Below are positions 34,681 to 42,460 of a stretch of 50,445 nucleotides of DNA, in pieces. A program made the position numbers and the translations under genes. The stretch is from Bacteroidota bacterium. Its GTDB lineage: Bacteria; Bacteroidota; Ignavibacteria; Ignavibacteriales; Ignavibacteriaceae. Where the stretch lies: positions 1 to 50,445 of the forward strand of contig JAEXTA010000147.1 in assembly GCA_023453665.1 (NCBI GenBank), in the 5' to 3' direction. Each line of letters starts with the position of its first letter. Position 1 is the first letter of the stretch. The notes beneath the pieces were generated by a model. The model was not told where the DNA came from. It was given only the letters and a program-made list of their open reading frames with translations, and made no database searches.

Positions 34681-35325
34681 ATGAAAAAAATGTTTTTATT
34701 GCTGATAGTTTTTTTTACCTGTCATTCCTTTGCACAAATTGAATTAAGCGGCGGAATGGGCATTACATTTAATAATACCCCGTCACTTGCTGATTATATT
34801 AATCAGAATTTTGCCCCTGATGAAGATCAGTATCCTGACTTTAGCTCATCAATTTTATTTTTCATTGAAGGCGATTATCAGGTAAATGAAACTTATGATG
34901 TAGGGATTGAAATCGGTTATTCTATAAGTTCAACCAACTACAATAACCTGGCAGGTAAATATGAATTGTCACACGCAGTAATTAAACCAACAATTGTAAA
35001 TTATTATGTAATGCGTGGAGATGGTTATAACGTTAAACTTGGCGGAGGAATAGGAGCCAGGATATCATTAATTGATGAAACACTTCCTTTGACTAACACT
35101 TCATATAGTTATAATGCATTCGGGATAGGTTTCATTTTAAAAGCTGATGGTAATACTTCTCTCGGAGGAAATTTGTTTGCAAACATCGGGCTGGAAGCAA
35201 GATATGATTTAAATGGTGAAGCGAAACGGGATGGCACCGCAATGTATAACCCAATTCAGAGAGAAAATGTAAATTTTAATTCACTGTCATTCGGCATCAG
35301 GCTGGGATTGATGTACAGGATTTAG
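34681..35325 (+). CDS. Outer-membrane beta-barrel protein
   Basis: 214 residues with a signal peptide of about 18 residues (SFAQ). Alternating strands such as VGIEIGYSISS, GYNVKLGGGIGARIS and the final SLSFGIRLGLMYRI fit an 8- to 10-stranded barrel of the Bacteroidota OmpA/OmpW-like kind. It starts 2 bp after the flippase-like gene and is 8 bp before uppP, so it shares their operon. Its role is not known. Confidence 0.7.
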   Translation: MKKMFLLLIVFFTCHSFAQIELSGGMGITFNNTPSLADYINQNFAPDEDQYPDFSSSILFFIEGDYQVNETYDVGIEIGYSISSTNYNNLAGKYELSHAVIKPTIVNYYVMRGDGYNVKLGGGIGARISLIDETLPLTNTSYSYNAFGIGFILKADGNTSLGGNLFANIGLEARYDLNGEAKRDGTAMYNPIQRENVNFNSLSFGIRLGLMYRI

Positions 35326-35333
35326 GAGGATTA

Positions 35334-36182
35334 TTGAACGTACTGGAAGCAATACTATTTGGGATAATTCAAGGACTTACTGAGTTCTTGCCAATCAGCA
35401 GCACCGGACACCTTACAATTGCCGGAAAATTATTTGGACTTATTTCAAATGAAAACCCGGAACACTGGACAGCATTTATTGCAATTATTCAGCTTGGAAC
35501 ATTAGCAGCTATTCTTTTCTATTTTTATAACGATATAATTAAAATACTTTCTGAGTTTTTCAGAGAGAATTTGTTTGCCCGAAAACCATTAGCACAACAA
35601 GGTTCAAACTCAAAATTAGGCTGGCTAATATTGATCGGAACAATTCCTATCGTGATAATTGGATTACTATTCCGCGATACAATTGAAGGAGCTTTGACAA
35701 AAAATCTTTATGTAATAGCATCAAGTTTAATTATACTTGCATTCATTCTGTTCCTTGCAGAAAAAACCGGCAAATTCAAAAAAGATATTAAAGACATTAC
35801 ATTATTGGATACTATCATAATTGGTTTTGCGCAGGCTATCTCTCTGATTCCTGGATCTTCAAGATCCGGGACAACAATTACAGGAGGATTGTTTACCGGG
35901 TTAAATCGAGAAGCTGCGGCAAGATTTTCTTTTCTGCTCAGTATACCGGCAATTTTTGGAAGTGGGTTGCTGCAGTTAAATGAATCGTTAAAATTTATAG
36001 ATTCATCAATGATGATAAATCTTATTGTCTCAACAGTCTTTTCAGGTATAAGTGGTTATCTTGCAATAGATTTTCTTTTAAAATTTCTAAAAAAACATTC
36101 AACATATATTTTTATTTATTACAGAATAGCTCTCGGAATAATTATTTTAATATTAATAAGTCTAAACATAATTCAACCATAG
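35334..36182 (+). CDS. uppP: Undecaprenyl-diphosphatase UppP (BacA)
   Basis: 282 residues with eight membrane helices. The two active-site motifs are intact: GLTEFLPISSTGHL (about 14-27) and PGSSRSGTTI (about 180). The enzyme recycles undecaprenyl pyrophosphate, the lipid carrier of cell-wall synthesis, and can give bacitracin tolerance. TTG at 35334 is the start: an AGGAGG site lies just upstream and the protein begins directly with the conserved NVLEAILFGIIQG. Confidence 0.95.
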   Translation: MNVLEAILFGIIQGLTEFLPISSTGHLTIAGKLFGLISNENPEHWTAFIAIIQLGTLAAILFYFYNDIIKILSEFFRENLFARKPLAQQGSNSKLGWLILIGTIPIVIIGLLFRDTIEGALTKNLYVIASSLIILAFILFLAEKTGKFKKDIKDITLLDTIIIGFAQAISLIPGSSRSGTTITGGLFTGLNREAAARFSFLLSIPAIFGSGLLQLNESLKFIDSSMMINLIVSTVFSGISGYLAIDFLLKFLKKHSTYIFIYYRIALGIIILILISLNIIQP

Positions 36183-36190
36183 GAGGTAAA

Positions 36191-36817
36191 ATGAAAAACT
36201 TTGTGATGTCTTTTTTACTTTACGTACTTTTGATCGGATGCAGAGACACAAACTCATCTTCAAACAATAATGATCAATCAATAATAAAAAATGAAAGCAT
36301 AGTAATGAATACACAGGAACAAACACAGGATTCTGTTTCAATTGCAGTGATAAAAACAAATATGGGTACTATTGAAATTGAATTGTTTGCAGAACAAACA
36401 CCCAAAACAGTTGAAAATTTTGTGGGTCTTGCAAAAAAAGGATATTACAATGGTGTCATCTTCCACAGAGTAATTGACAACTTTATGATTCAGGGTGGAG
36501 ATCCGACAGGTACTGGCAGAGGCGGAGAATCTATATATGGTGCTAAGTTTGATGATGAAATAGTTACAACTTTAAAACATGACAGTTCAGGAATTCTTTC
36601 AATGGCTAATGCCGGTCCTAATACAAACGGCAGCCAGTTCTTTATAACACTTGTTCCCACTCCATGGCTTGATGGCAAACACACAGTTTTCGGAAAGGTA
36701 ATTAATGGAATGGACGTAGTTAAAGCGATAGGAAAAGTTCAGACTTCAAAACCAGGTGACAAACCTTTAAAAGATGTCAAAATGGAAGAAGTAATAATTG
36801 AAAAAAGAAAAAAATAA
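36191..36817 (+). CDS. Lipoprotein cyclophilin-type peptidyl-prolyl isomerase
   Basis: 208 residues. Residues 1-17 form a lipoprotein signal (LLIGC), followed by an Asn/Ser-rich linker to about residue 50. The cyclophilin domain (55-205) has FHRVIDNFMIQGGDPTGTGRGG, ANAGPNTNGSQFFIT and WLDGKHTVFG, all catalytic regions. It speeds proline isomerisation in folding envelope proteins. The gene follows uppP by 8 bp with AGGAGG before the ATG, and a terminator closes the operon. Confidence 0.92.
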   Translation: MKNFVMSFLLYVLLIGCRDTNSSSNNNDQSIIKNESIVMNTQEQTQDSVSIAVIKTNMGTIEIELFAEQTPKTVENFVGLAKKGYYNGVIFHRVIDNFMIQGGDPTGTGRGGESIYGAKFDDEIVTTLKHDSSGILSMANAGPNTNGSQFFITLVPTPWLDGKHTVFGKVINGMDVVKAIGKVQTSKPGDKPLKDVKMEEVIIEKRKK

Positions 36818-36821
36818 TTTC

Positions 36822-36853
36822 CGGATAAAGTACTATCCGTTTTATTTTTTTTT
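36822..36853 (+). terminator. Intrinsic terminator after the cyclophilin gene
   Basis: CGGATA (36822-36827) pairs with TATCCG (36834-36839), followed by TTTTA and nine T bases. Confidence 0.85.
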
Positions 36854-36862
36854 GGAATTTTA

Positions 36863-36890
36863 ACAAGCCCGGGATAACAACCGGGTTTGT
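36863..36890. repeat. Ten-base-pair inverted repeat before the NSS transporter
   Basis: ACAAGCCCGG (36863-36872) pairs with CCGGGTTTGT (36881-36890) with one wobble. It lies 25 bp before the next gene, so it could be a second terminator or a leader structure. Confidence 0.6.
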
Positions 36891-36915
36891 GATTATTTAA
36901 TAACCGTCAGTTAAT

Positions 36916-38403
36916 ATGAAACAACAGGAATTTTTTTCATCACGGTGGACTCTTATAATAGCTACTATAGGAATAGCTGTTGGTACGGGAAACATCTGGA
37001 GATTTTCACGTGTTGTTGCTCAGAATGGCGGCGGTTCTTTTTTAATTCCCTGGGTAATTTTTTTGTTGATATGGTCTGTTCCTCTTATCATTGCAGAATT
37101 TGCAATTGGTAAATCAACAAGATATGGACCGATTGGCGCGCTTGCCAAAATCGGCGGTCAAAAATTTGGTTGGATGGGCGCATTTATTGTATTTGTTGCA
37201 ACGGCAATTATGTTTTATTATTCGGTTGTAACGGGCTGGTGTCTCAGATATTTTTTATCTGCCGCTTCAGGAGATTTATTTGCAAGCACAGATCATCTTC
37301 AATACTGGAATAATTTTACATCAGGCTACCAACCTCTGATATTTCATTTCGCCGCAATGTTAATTGTAGGACTGGTTGTTGTTAAAGGAATAACCAACGG
37401 AATAGAACGTGTTACCAAATGGTTAGTGCCGTCACTTCTTATCATTTTATTGATTTTGTTTTTCAGAAGTATTTCACTTCCAGGTTCAATAGAAGGAATA
37501 AAATATTTTTTTACACCGGATATTAATACCATTCTTGACTATAAAGTCTGGCTTAATGCACTTACACAAAATGCATGGGATACTGGTGCAGGATGGGGAC
37601 TTATTCTGGCTTATGCCGTTTATATGAGAAAAAAAGAAGATGTCCCTCTAAATGCAGCACTTATCGGATTCGGTAATAATTCAGTTTCTCTGATTGCAGG
37701 TATAACAATCTTCTCCGCAGTTTTTGCATTAAGCGGCAGCGATGCCATGACTCAGGTCTCGCAAACCGGGCCTGCAAATACGGGATTAACTTTCATTTAT
37801 CTGCCATTACTTTTTACAAAGATGTCATCAAGCGTTGTGATCAACCAGGTTCTTGCAGCATTGTTTTTTATAGCATTATTCTTTGCAGCACTTACATCAT
37901 TAATTTCTATGGTGGAATTATCTACAAGAACTTTAATTGATTTCGGGTTCAAACGAAAAAAGGCTTCAATACTTGTAGCTGCTGCAGGATTTATTCTTGG
38001 TGTACCATCTGCACTTGATTTAAGTGTTTTAGCAAACCAGGATTGGGTTTGGGGTGTTGGTCTGATTTTAAGCGGTGCATTCATTTCTTTCTCAATAATA
38101 AAATTTGGTGCGGATAAATTCAGGACTGAAATTATTAATGGAATCGGCAGTGATATAAAAATCGGAAAATGGTACAACTTTATAATTAAATTTTTAATTC
38201 CTGTTCAGGTAGTAATTCTGATATCTTGGTGGCTAATATCATCGGTATCGTGGGACCCAGAATGGTGGAATCCGTTTCATCCTGAAAATACAGGCACGGT
38301 ACTCTTTCAGTGGCTGGCTGTACTTACAGTACTGATATTGCTGAATAAAAAACTTGTGAAGTTCACATTGAGTAATGATAATTCAGCAGGAGAAAGATCA
38401 TGA
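36916..38403 (+). CDS. Sodium-dependent (NSS/SNF) amino-acid transporter
   Basis: 495 residues, about 12 helices. Helix 1 carries the sodium/substrate site GTGNIWRFSRVVAQNGGGSF, and helix 6 has ALTQNAWDTGAGWGLILAYA, both LeuT-family hallmarks. It imports amino acids with Na+. The immediate partner at 38400 belongs to the MetS small-subunit family, which in Corynebacterium pairs with the MetP methionine/alanine importer. That suggests a methionine or alanine-type substrate, by inference. The start ATG 36916 has no strong ribosome site. Confidence 0.9.
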   Translation: MKQQEFFSSRWTLIIATIGIAVGTGNIWRFSRVVAQNGGGSFLIPWVIFLLIWSVPLIIAEFAIGKSTRYGPIGALAKIGGQKFGWMGAFIVFVATAIMFYYSVVTGWCLRYFLSAASGDLFASTDHLQYWNNFTSGYQPLIFHFAAMLIVGLVVVKGITNGIERVTKWLVPSLLIILLILFFRSISLPGSIEGIKYFFTPDINTILDYKVWLNALTQNAWDTGAGWGLILAYAVYMRKKEDVPLNAALIGFGNNSVSLIAGITIFSAVFALSGSDAMTQVSQTGPANTGLTFIYLPLLFTKMSSSVVINQVLAALFFIALFFAALTSLISMVELSTRTLIDFGFKRKKASILVAAAGFILGVPSALDLSVLANQDWVWGVGLILSGAFISFSIIKFGADKFRTEIINGIGSDIKIGKWYNFIIKFLIPVQVVILISWWLISSVSWDPEWWNPFHPENTGTVLFQWLAVLTVLILLNKKLVKFTLSNDNSAGERS

Positions 38404-38528
38404 ATACGGCTGCCATTATTACAGCAATTTTGGTAATTGGAACAGTCTGGGGTGGACTTACAGTATTTTTATTTAAAGCTTCTTCATACGAAAAAAAGAA
38501 AAAATTAAATGGCAAAGAAGAAGATTAG
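38400..38528 (+). CDS. metS: MetS-like small subunit of the NSS transporter (42 residues)
   Basis: A 42-codon frame running from ATG 38400 to TAG 38526-38528. It overlaps the transporter stop (ATGA) and the first 20 bp of holA. It has a single helix (about 4-25), the conserved TVWGGLTVFLF and a lysine-rich tail (EKKKKLNGKEED). This fits the methionine/alanine-import NSS small-subunit family, proteins of about 30-60 residues. An AGGAGAAAG ribosome site lies just before the start. Its place directly after the transporter is the typical arrangement. Confidence 0.8.
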   Translation: MNTAAIITAILVIGTVWGGLTVFLFKASSYEKKKKLNGKEED

Positions 38529-39522
38529 CTGTCCACCCGTTTCGGAAATTCCTAAGAGTTTAAAGAAAGGGGTATACCTTCCTGTTTATTACCTCTTTGG
38601 TGAAGATTCCTACTCACTTGTACAAACTGCGGAAGTGATAATCAAATCATCTGAGAAATTTATAACAAGTGATTTTGACAAAGAAACTTTATACGGAAAT
38701 GACAGATCGGTAAGTGATATAATTTCATTGTCAACAGCATTTCCATTCGGATCAGAAAAAAAAATCATTTACGTAAAAGACGCTGATAAACTTAAGGATA
38801 AAAAAAATCTTGCAAGCTATATAAATTCTCCTGCCGATTTTACAATACTATTAATGATTCATAACGGGTCAATAACAACACCGGATGCAGAGCCATTCAA
38901 ATCAATACTTAAAAAAAACTTTTTGTTTGAAGCCGCAGAACTAAAAGGAAAGTTTTTAGTTACATGGCTTATTAATACCTGTGAGAATAAAAATAAAACT
39001 ATTTCATCTGCTAATGCAGAGTTTTTTATTGAACTGATTGGGGAAGATAAATTTTTAATTGAAAGTCAGCTTGAAAAAATATTAACCTTTATGGGCGATA
39101 AAGATGAAATAACATTTGATATTATCCGGACAATAGTTTCATCTATAAAAGTTCACAATATTTTTGATCTGCAGGAGGCAATTGGAAAGAAGGATAAATC
39201 TACATCTCTTAAAATTGCTTTCAATCTTTTAGAGAATGGTACGGAAGTCCCGCAGATTGCTGGAATGTTGACTAAATATTTTTCGACACTAAGCAAACTT
39301 GGTTCGTTATTAAACTCAGGATTGTCGGATACTGAAATTGCTGGCAGAGCAGGAATTTACCCTTACTTTTACAACTCATACCTAAGAGCAAAAAATCAGT
39401 TTACTGATAAAGAAATGTATAATTCCGTAAATGCTCTTTTAAAAGCTGATGTATCAGCCAAAACTACTTCTAAGGATAAAAAAACGATAATTACAGAAAT
39501 GATGGCCGAAATATTTGCGTAA
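38509..39522 (+). CDS. holA: DNA polymerase III delta subunit
   Basis: 337 residues. The N-terminus VYLPVYYLFGEDSYSL (about 22-37) is the diagnostic strand of the delta-subunit AAA-like domain. The SAFPFGSEKKIIYVKD stretch and the C-terminal clamp-loader helical domain (about 215-337, with HNIFDLQEAIG) follow. Delta opens the sliding clamp during loading. Its start lies within the small MetS-like gene, so translation may be coupled to the transporter, although the functions are unrelated. Length and order of domains are normal. Confidence 0.88.
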   Translation: MAKKKISCPPVSEIPKSLKKGVYLPVYYLFGEDSYSLVQTAEVIIKSSEKFITSDFDKETLYGNDRSVSDIISLSTAFPFGSEKKIIYVKDADKLKDKKNLASYINSPADFTILLMIHNGSITTPDAEPFKSILKKNFLFEAAELKGKFLVTWLINTCENKNKTISSANAEFFIELIGEDKFLIESQLEKILTFMGDKDEITFDIIRTIVSSIKVHNIFDLQEAIGKKDKSTSLKIAFNLLENGTEVPQIAGMLTKYFSTLSKLGSLLNSGLSDTEIAGRAGIYPYFYNSYLRAKNQFTDKEMYNSVNALLKADVSAKTTSKDKKTIITEMMAEIFA

Positions 39523-39623
39523 TAAACTGCAATAAATTGCCATTCATTCACAATTTGAAAGAAATTGAGTAATTTAGCGGCAGAAACAGGAAACAATTCA
39601 CTAAAGATTAAGTATAACAAAAG

Positions 39624-40214
39624 TTGACGGATAAAAATCTAAGCGAATTTACAGATGAAGAATTGATACTTGAATTTCAGCAGAACAATACAATGCGGGC
39701 TTTCGAGATATTGGTTCAGAGATACAAAAATCCGTTAACAAATTTTGTGTTCCGGTTTTTAGGAGATTATGAAGCCTGCACCGATGTGGTTCAGGATACG
39801 ATGATAAAAGTATTCCGGTATAAAGATTCTTATAGTTCTGTAGCTAAATTTTCCACCTGGATATATACAATTGCCGGTAACCTTGCGCGTACCGAATATC
39901 AGCGTCGGCGAAGACGAAAAATATTCTCCATTAATTCCTACGGTACAGATGAACAGGAAACATTTGATATTCCAGATGAACGTTACAGACCCGATGTAAT
40001 GACTGACAGCGGAATAAAAGATGAAATTATACAGAAGGCTTTATTAAAAATTTCACCTGTTTACCGCGAGATGGTAATCCTGAGAGATATACAGGAATTA
40101 TCTTATGAAGAGATTGCGGAAATAACAGGAATAACAGTTGGCACAGTTAAATCCCGTATTAACAGGGGTCGTGCCCAGCTTCAAAAACTGTTAAAGGATA
40201 TTTACGAGGAATAG
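39624..40214 (+). CDS. ECF-type RNA polymerase sigma factor
   Basis: 196 residues from TTG 39624; the next Met is inside region 2, so TTG is needed. Region 2 (about 20-95) has FVFRFLGDYEACTDVVQDTMIKVF and KFSTWIYTIAGN. Region 4 (about 135-190) has SPVYREMVILRDIQELSYEEIAEITG with the GTVKSRINRGR helix. Sigma factors of this class answer envelope or oxidative signals. The next gene, 9 bp on, encodes a single-pass membrane protein that is probably its anti-sigma partner. Confidence 0.9.
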   Translation: MTDKNLSEFTDEELILEFQQNNTMRAFEILVQRYKNPLTNFVFRFLGDYEACTDVVQDTMIKVFRYKDSYSSVAKFSTWIYTIAGNLARTEYQRRRRRKIFSINSYGTDEQETFDIPDERYRPDVMTDSGIKDEIIQKALLKISPVYREMVILRDIQELSYEEIAEITGITVGTVKSRINRGRAQLQKLLKDIYEE

Positions 40215-40223
40215 AGGTGTGAG

Positions 40224-40877
40224 ATGAATGATGAATTAAAATATAAAAATGTAATAGACTCATTAAAAAATCTTAAGAAGATTGATGCAGCAAAAGATTT
40301 TGAAACAACTTTACTTAGAAAAATAAATCAGTCGGAAGAAGAAAAGCCGGAAGGATTCTTTAAAAGATTTTTTCAGCCTTCAAGACTTGTTCCCTCAATG
40401 GCGCTTGCTGTAACCGTTGTGATTTTATTTTTCGTAGTAGATCTTTCTCCCGATGAACTTGAAAATCCATTACTACTTGAACCAAGACTTCGTGAAGACA
40501 TTGTAATGGTATCTAACGAAACCATAATTACAGAAAAAGAAAAACCTGTTGAGTCTGAAAGGAAAGAATCACCCCAAAAAGAAAACATTCAGATGAATAC
40601 ACTACCTTCAGTTAAGGAAATGCAGAAGGATGAACTTACACTTCAGAATGAAATAGATACGGTTCGTGAAGAGGATAGTTTTTCTGTTCAGGGTGCAACT
40701 ACGTCAACTTCAACCGAACTTGCGCAGCCGGTTAAAGTTACTAACCAGGCTGAAATCAATAAATCCGGTCTGGACTACCGCCAGATTAATCTTAATACCA
40801 CTGAGGATAGAGCAAAAGTTCAGTCGTTGAAGGAAAAACTGCAAAATTCTCAAAAAAAGGGCGAAAAACTGGACTAA
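40224..40877 (+). CDS. Putative single-pass membrane anti-sigma factor
   Basis: 217 residues. An N-terminal cytoplasmic helix region (1-48), one membrane helix (about 52-69, from VPSMALAV), and an acidic, Ser/Glu/Gln-rich outer region of low complexity (70-217). No HxxxCxxC zinc anti-sigma motif is visible. The call rests on position (9 bp after the ECF sigma gene) and topology, so function is inference. It might alternatively be an unrelated envelope protein. Confidence 0.5.
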   Translation: MNDELKYKNVIDSLKNLKKIDAAKDFETTLLRKINQSEEEKPEGFFKRFFQPSRLVPSMALAVTVVILFFVVDLSPDELENPLLLEPRLREDIVMVSNETIITEKEKPVESERKESPQKENIQMNTLPSVKEMQKDELTLQNEIDTVREEDSFSVQGATTSTSTELAQPVKVTNQAEINKSGLDYRQINLNTTEDRAKVQSLKEKLQNSQKKGEKLD

Positions 40878-40903
40878 CGCAAATTGTTTGTTTAATCTTC
40901 AAA

Positions 40904-40934
40904 TTGGAAATCTAAGCTGCCTTCCTTATATTTG
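40904..40934 (+). promoter_or_regulatory. Bacteroidetes-type promoter for rpmE
   Basis: TTG (40904-40906), 20 nt, then TATATTTG (40927-40934), 40 bp before the start codon. Spacing is the same as for the rimP promoter. Confidence 0.65.
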
Positions 40935-40974
40935 AGCCAAAATTTTTAAGAATAATTTACGCGGATAACAATAA

Positions 40975-41220
40975 ATGAAAAAAGGAATTCATCCAGAATA
41001 CAGACCAGTTGTATTTCAGGACGCATCATGCGATTTCGCAATATTAACAAGATCAACGATAAAGACCAGCGACACTATTCAGTGGAATGACGGCAAAACT
41101 TATCCGCTTGTTAAGTTGGAAATTTCCAGCGGTTCACATCCATTCTTTACCGGAAAACAAAAACTTCTTGATACTGCTGGTAGAGTTGAAAAGTTCAAAA
41201 AGAAATACGCGAAAAAATAA
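40975..41220 (+). CDS. rpmE: 50S ribosomal protein L31, type B
   Basis: 81 residues. The KKGIHPEYRPVVFQD start and GSHPFFTGKQKLLDTAGRVEKF end are diagnostic for L31. The zinc-binding CxxC pairs of type A are absent (only one Cys, near residue 19), so it is the zinc-independent type B (rpmE2). It is monocistronic: a promoter lies in front and a strong terminator after. Confidence 0.95.
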   Translation: MKKGIHPEYRPVVFQDASCDFAILTRSTIKTSDTIQWNDGKTYPLVKLEISSGSHPFFTGKQKLLDTAGRVEKFKKKYAKK

Positions 41221-41245
41221 ATCCAAAAAAATATTTTCAGGGATT

Positions 41246-41269
41246 AAAGCCAGTTTATCTGGCTTTTTT
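41246..41269 (+). terminator. Intrinsic terminator after rpmE
   Basis: AAAGCCAG (41246-41253) pairs with CTGGCTTT (41259-41266), and the T run extends to 41269. Confidence 0.9.
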
Positions 41270-41293
41270 CGTTTATGTAAATTCAGGTGCAAA

Positions 41294-41322
41294 TTTTGCA
41301 GTTTTAACCTAAATTATTTTTG
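41294..41322 (+). promoter_or_regulatory. Possible promoter for the RND efflux operon
   Basis: TATTTTTG (41315-41322) fits the -7 box. The nearest upstream TTTTG (41294-41298) leaves only 16 nt, shorter than the 20 seen elsewhere in this window. Confidence 0.3.
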
Positions 41323-41383
41323 CGGACATTAGTTTTAACTGTAAGTCCGTTCAGGTGTGTTTTATTACAATAAGAAAAATAAA

Positions 41384-42451
41384 ATGAACAAAAAAATCCG
41401 GATAATAATATTCTCAATCATCGGCGTGATCATTCTCGCAGCGATAGTCATTCCAAAATTAAGTGATGAAAAATCAGAAACCCCGACGAATAGTTTAAGA
41501 GGCAAAGGCTCATTGCTGCAGGTAAAAGGTATTGTTCTGAAATATCAGACAATTGATAACAACATACTTGTAAGTGGTAGTGTTCTGGCTGATGAAGAAG
41601 TGGAATTAAAAAGTGAAATCTCGGGCAAAGTTACTTCGATTTATTTTACCGAAGGACGCAGCGTATCAAAAGGTGATTCGCTTGTAAAAATAAATGACTC
41701 CGAGCTTCAGGCGCAATTGCAAAGGTTGAAATACAGAAAAGAACTTTTATCTGATATTGAATTCAGACAAAAAAAACTTTTAGAAAAAAGTGCCATAAGT
41801 CAGGAAGAATATGACACTGCATTAAACGAACTGAACGTTAACAAAGCAGAAATAGAAGTTGTCAGCGCACAATTGGATAAAACACTGATAAAGGCTCCGT
41901 TCAACGGTATAATCGGACTAAGAAATGTAAGCGAAGGAAGTTTTGTTACGAGCAGTACTGTTATCGCAAGCCTGCAAAGTATTAATCAGATTAAAATTGA
42001 TTTTGCAATTCCGGAAAAGTACAGTTCGGATATTAAAATAGGCGACAGGGTTAACTTCAAAATTTCCGGTTTAGAAACACGATATTCAGCAACTGTATAT
42101 GCAATAGAACCTAAAATAGACCCGATGACAAGAACTCTTAAGATTCGTGCTAAAGCGTCTAACCCCGGACTTAAACTTTTACCCGGTTCTTTTGCTGATG
42201 TTGAAGTTATACTTAAAAAAATTGACGGCACCATACTCGTTCCAACCGAATCAGTAGTTCCTGAGTTGAAGGGACAAAAAGTATTTTTAGTTAAAAACGG
42301 AAAAGCATTTCCGCAAAGTATTCAAACAGGTATAAGAACGGATAAATATGTCCAGGTAAGCGGCGGGCTTTCAGAAAAAGATACATTAATCACTACAGGA
42401 ATTTTGCAGCTTAAACCAGGTATGTCTGTTCAAATTCAGGAACTAAATTAA
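41384..42451 (+). CDS. RND efflux periplasmic adaptor protein
   Basis: 355 residues from ATG 41384; an upstream in-frame start at 41357 adds nine polar residues. One N-terminal helix (about 5-23) anchors it. Lipoyl halves are seen at EEVELKSEISGKVTSIYFTEG (split: EEVELKSEISG, VTSIYFTEG) and LIKAPFNGIIGLRNVSEG, with a short coiled-coil hairpin between them. A beta-barrel and membrane-proximal domain follow. It bridges the RND pump encoded 9 bp downstream and a TolC-type channel. No TolC gene is next to it; the one at 8115-9554 may serve. Confidence 0.9.
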   Translation: MNKKIRIIIFSIIGVIILAAIVIPKLSDEKSETPTNSLRGKGSLLQVKGIVLKYQTIDNNILVSGSVLADEEVELKSEISGKVTSIYFTEGRSVSKGDSLVKINDSELQAQLQRLKYRKELLSDIEFRQKKLLEKSAISQEEYDTALNELNVNKAEIEVVSAQLDKTLIKAPFNGIIGLRNVSEGSFVTSSTVIASLQSINQIKIDFAIPEKYSSDIKIGDRVNFKISGLETRYSATVYAIEPKIDPMTRTLKIRAKASNPGLKLLPGSFADVEVILKKIDGTILVPTESVVPELKGQKVFLVKNGKAFPQSIQTGIRTDKYVQVSGGLSEKDTLITTGILQLKPGMSVQIQELN

Positions 42452-42460
42452 AAAGTTAAT

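Noticed and set aside
36870..36880. GGGATAACA shared with 2890-2898 and 3678-3686
   Set aside because: Nine bases in three AT-rich spacers is too short to claim a family without a genome-wide count.
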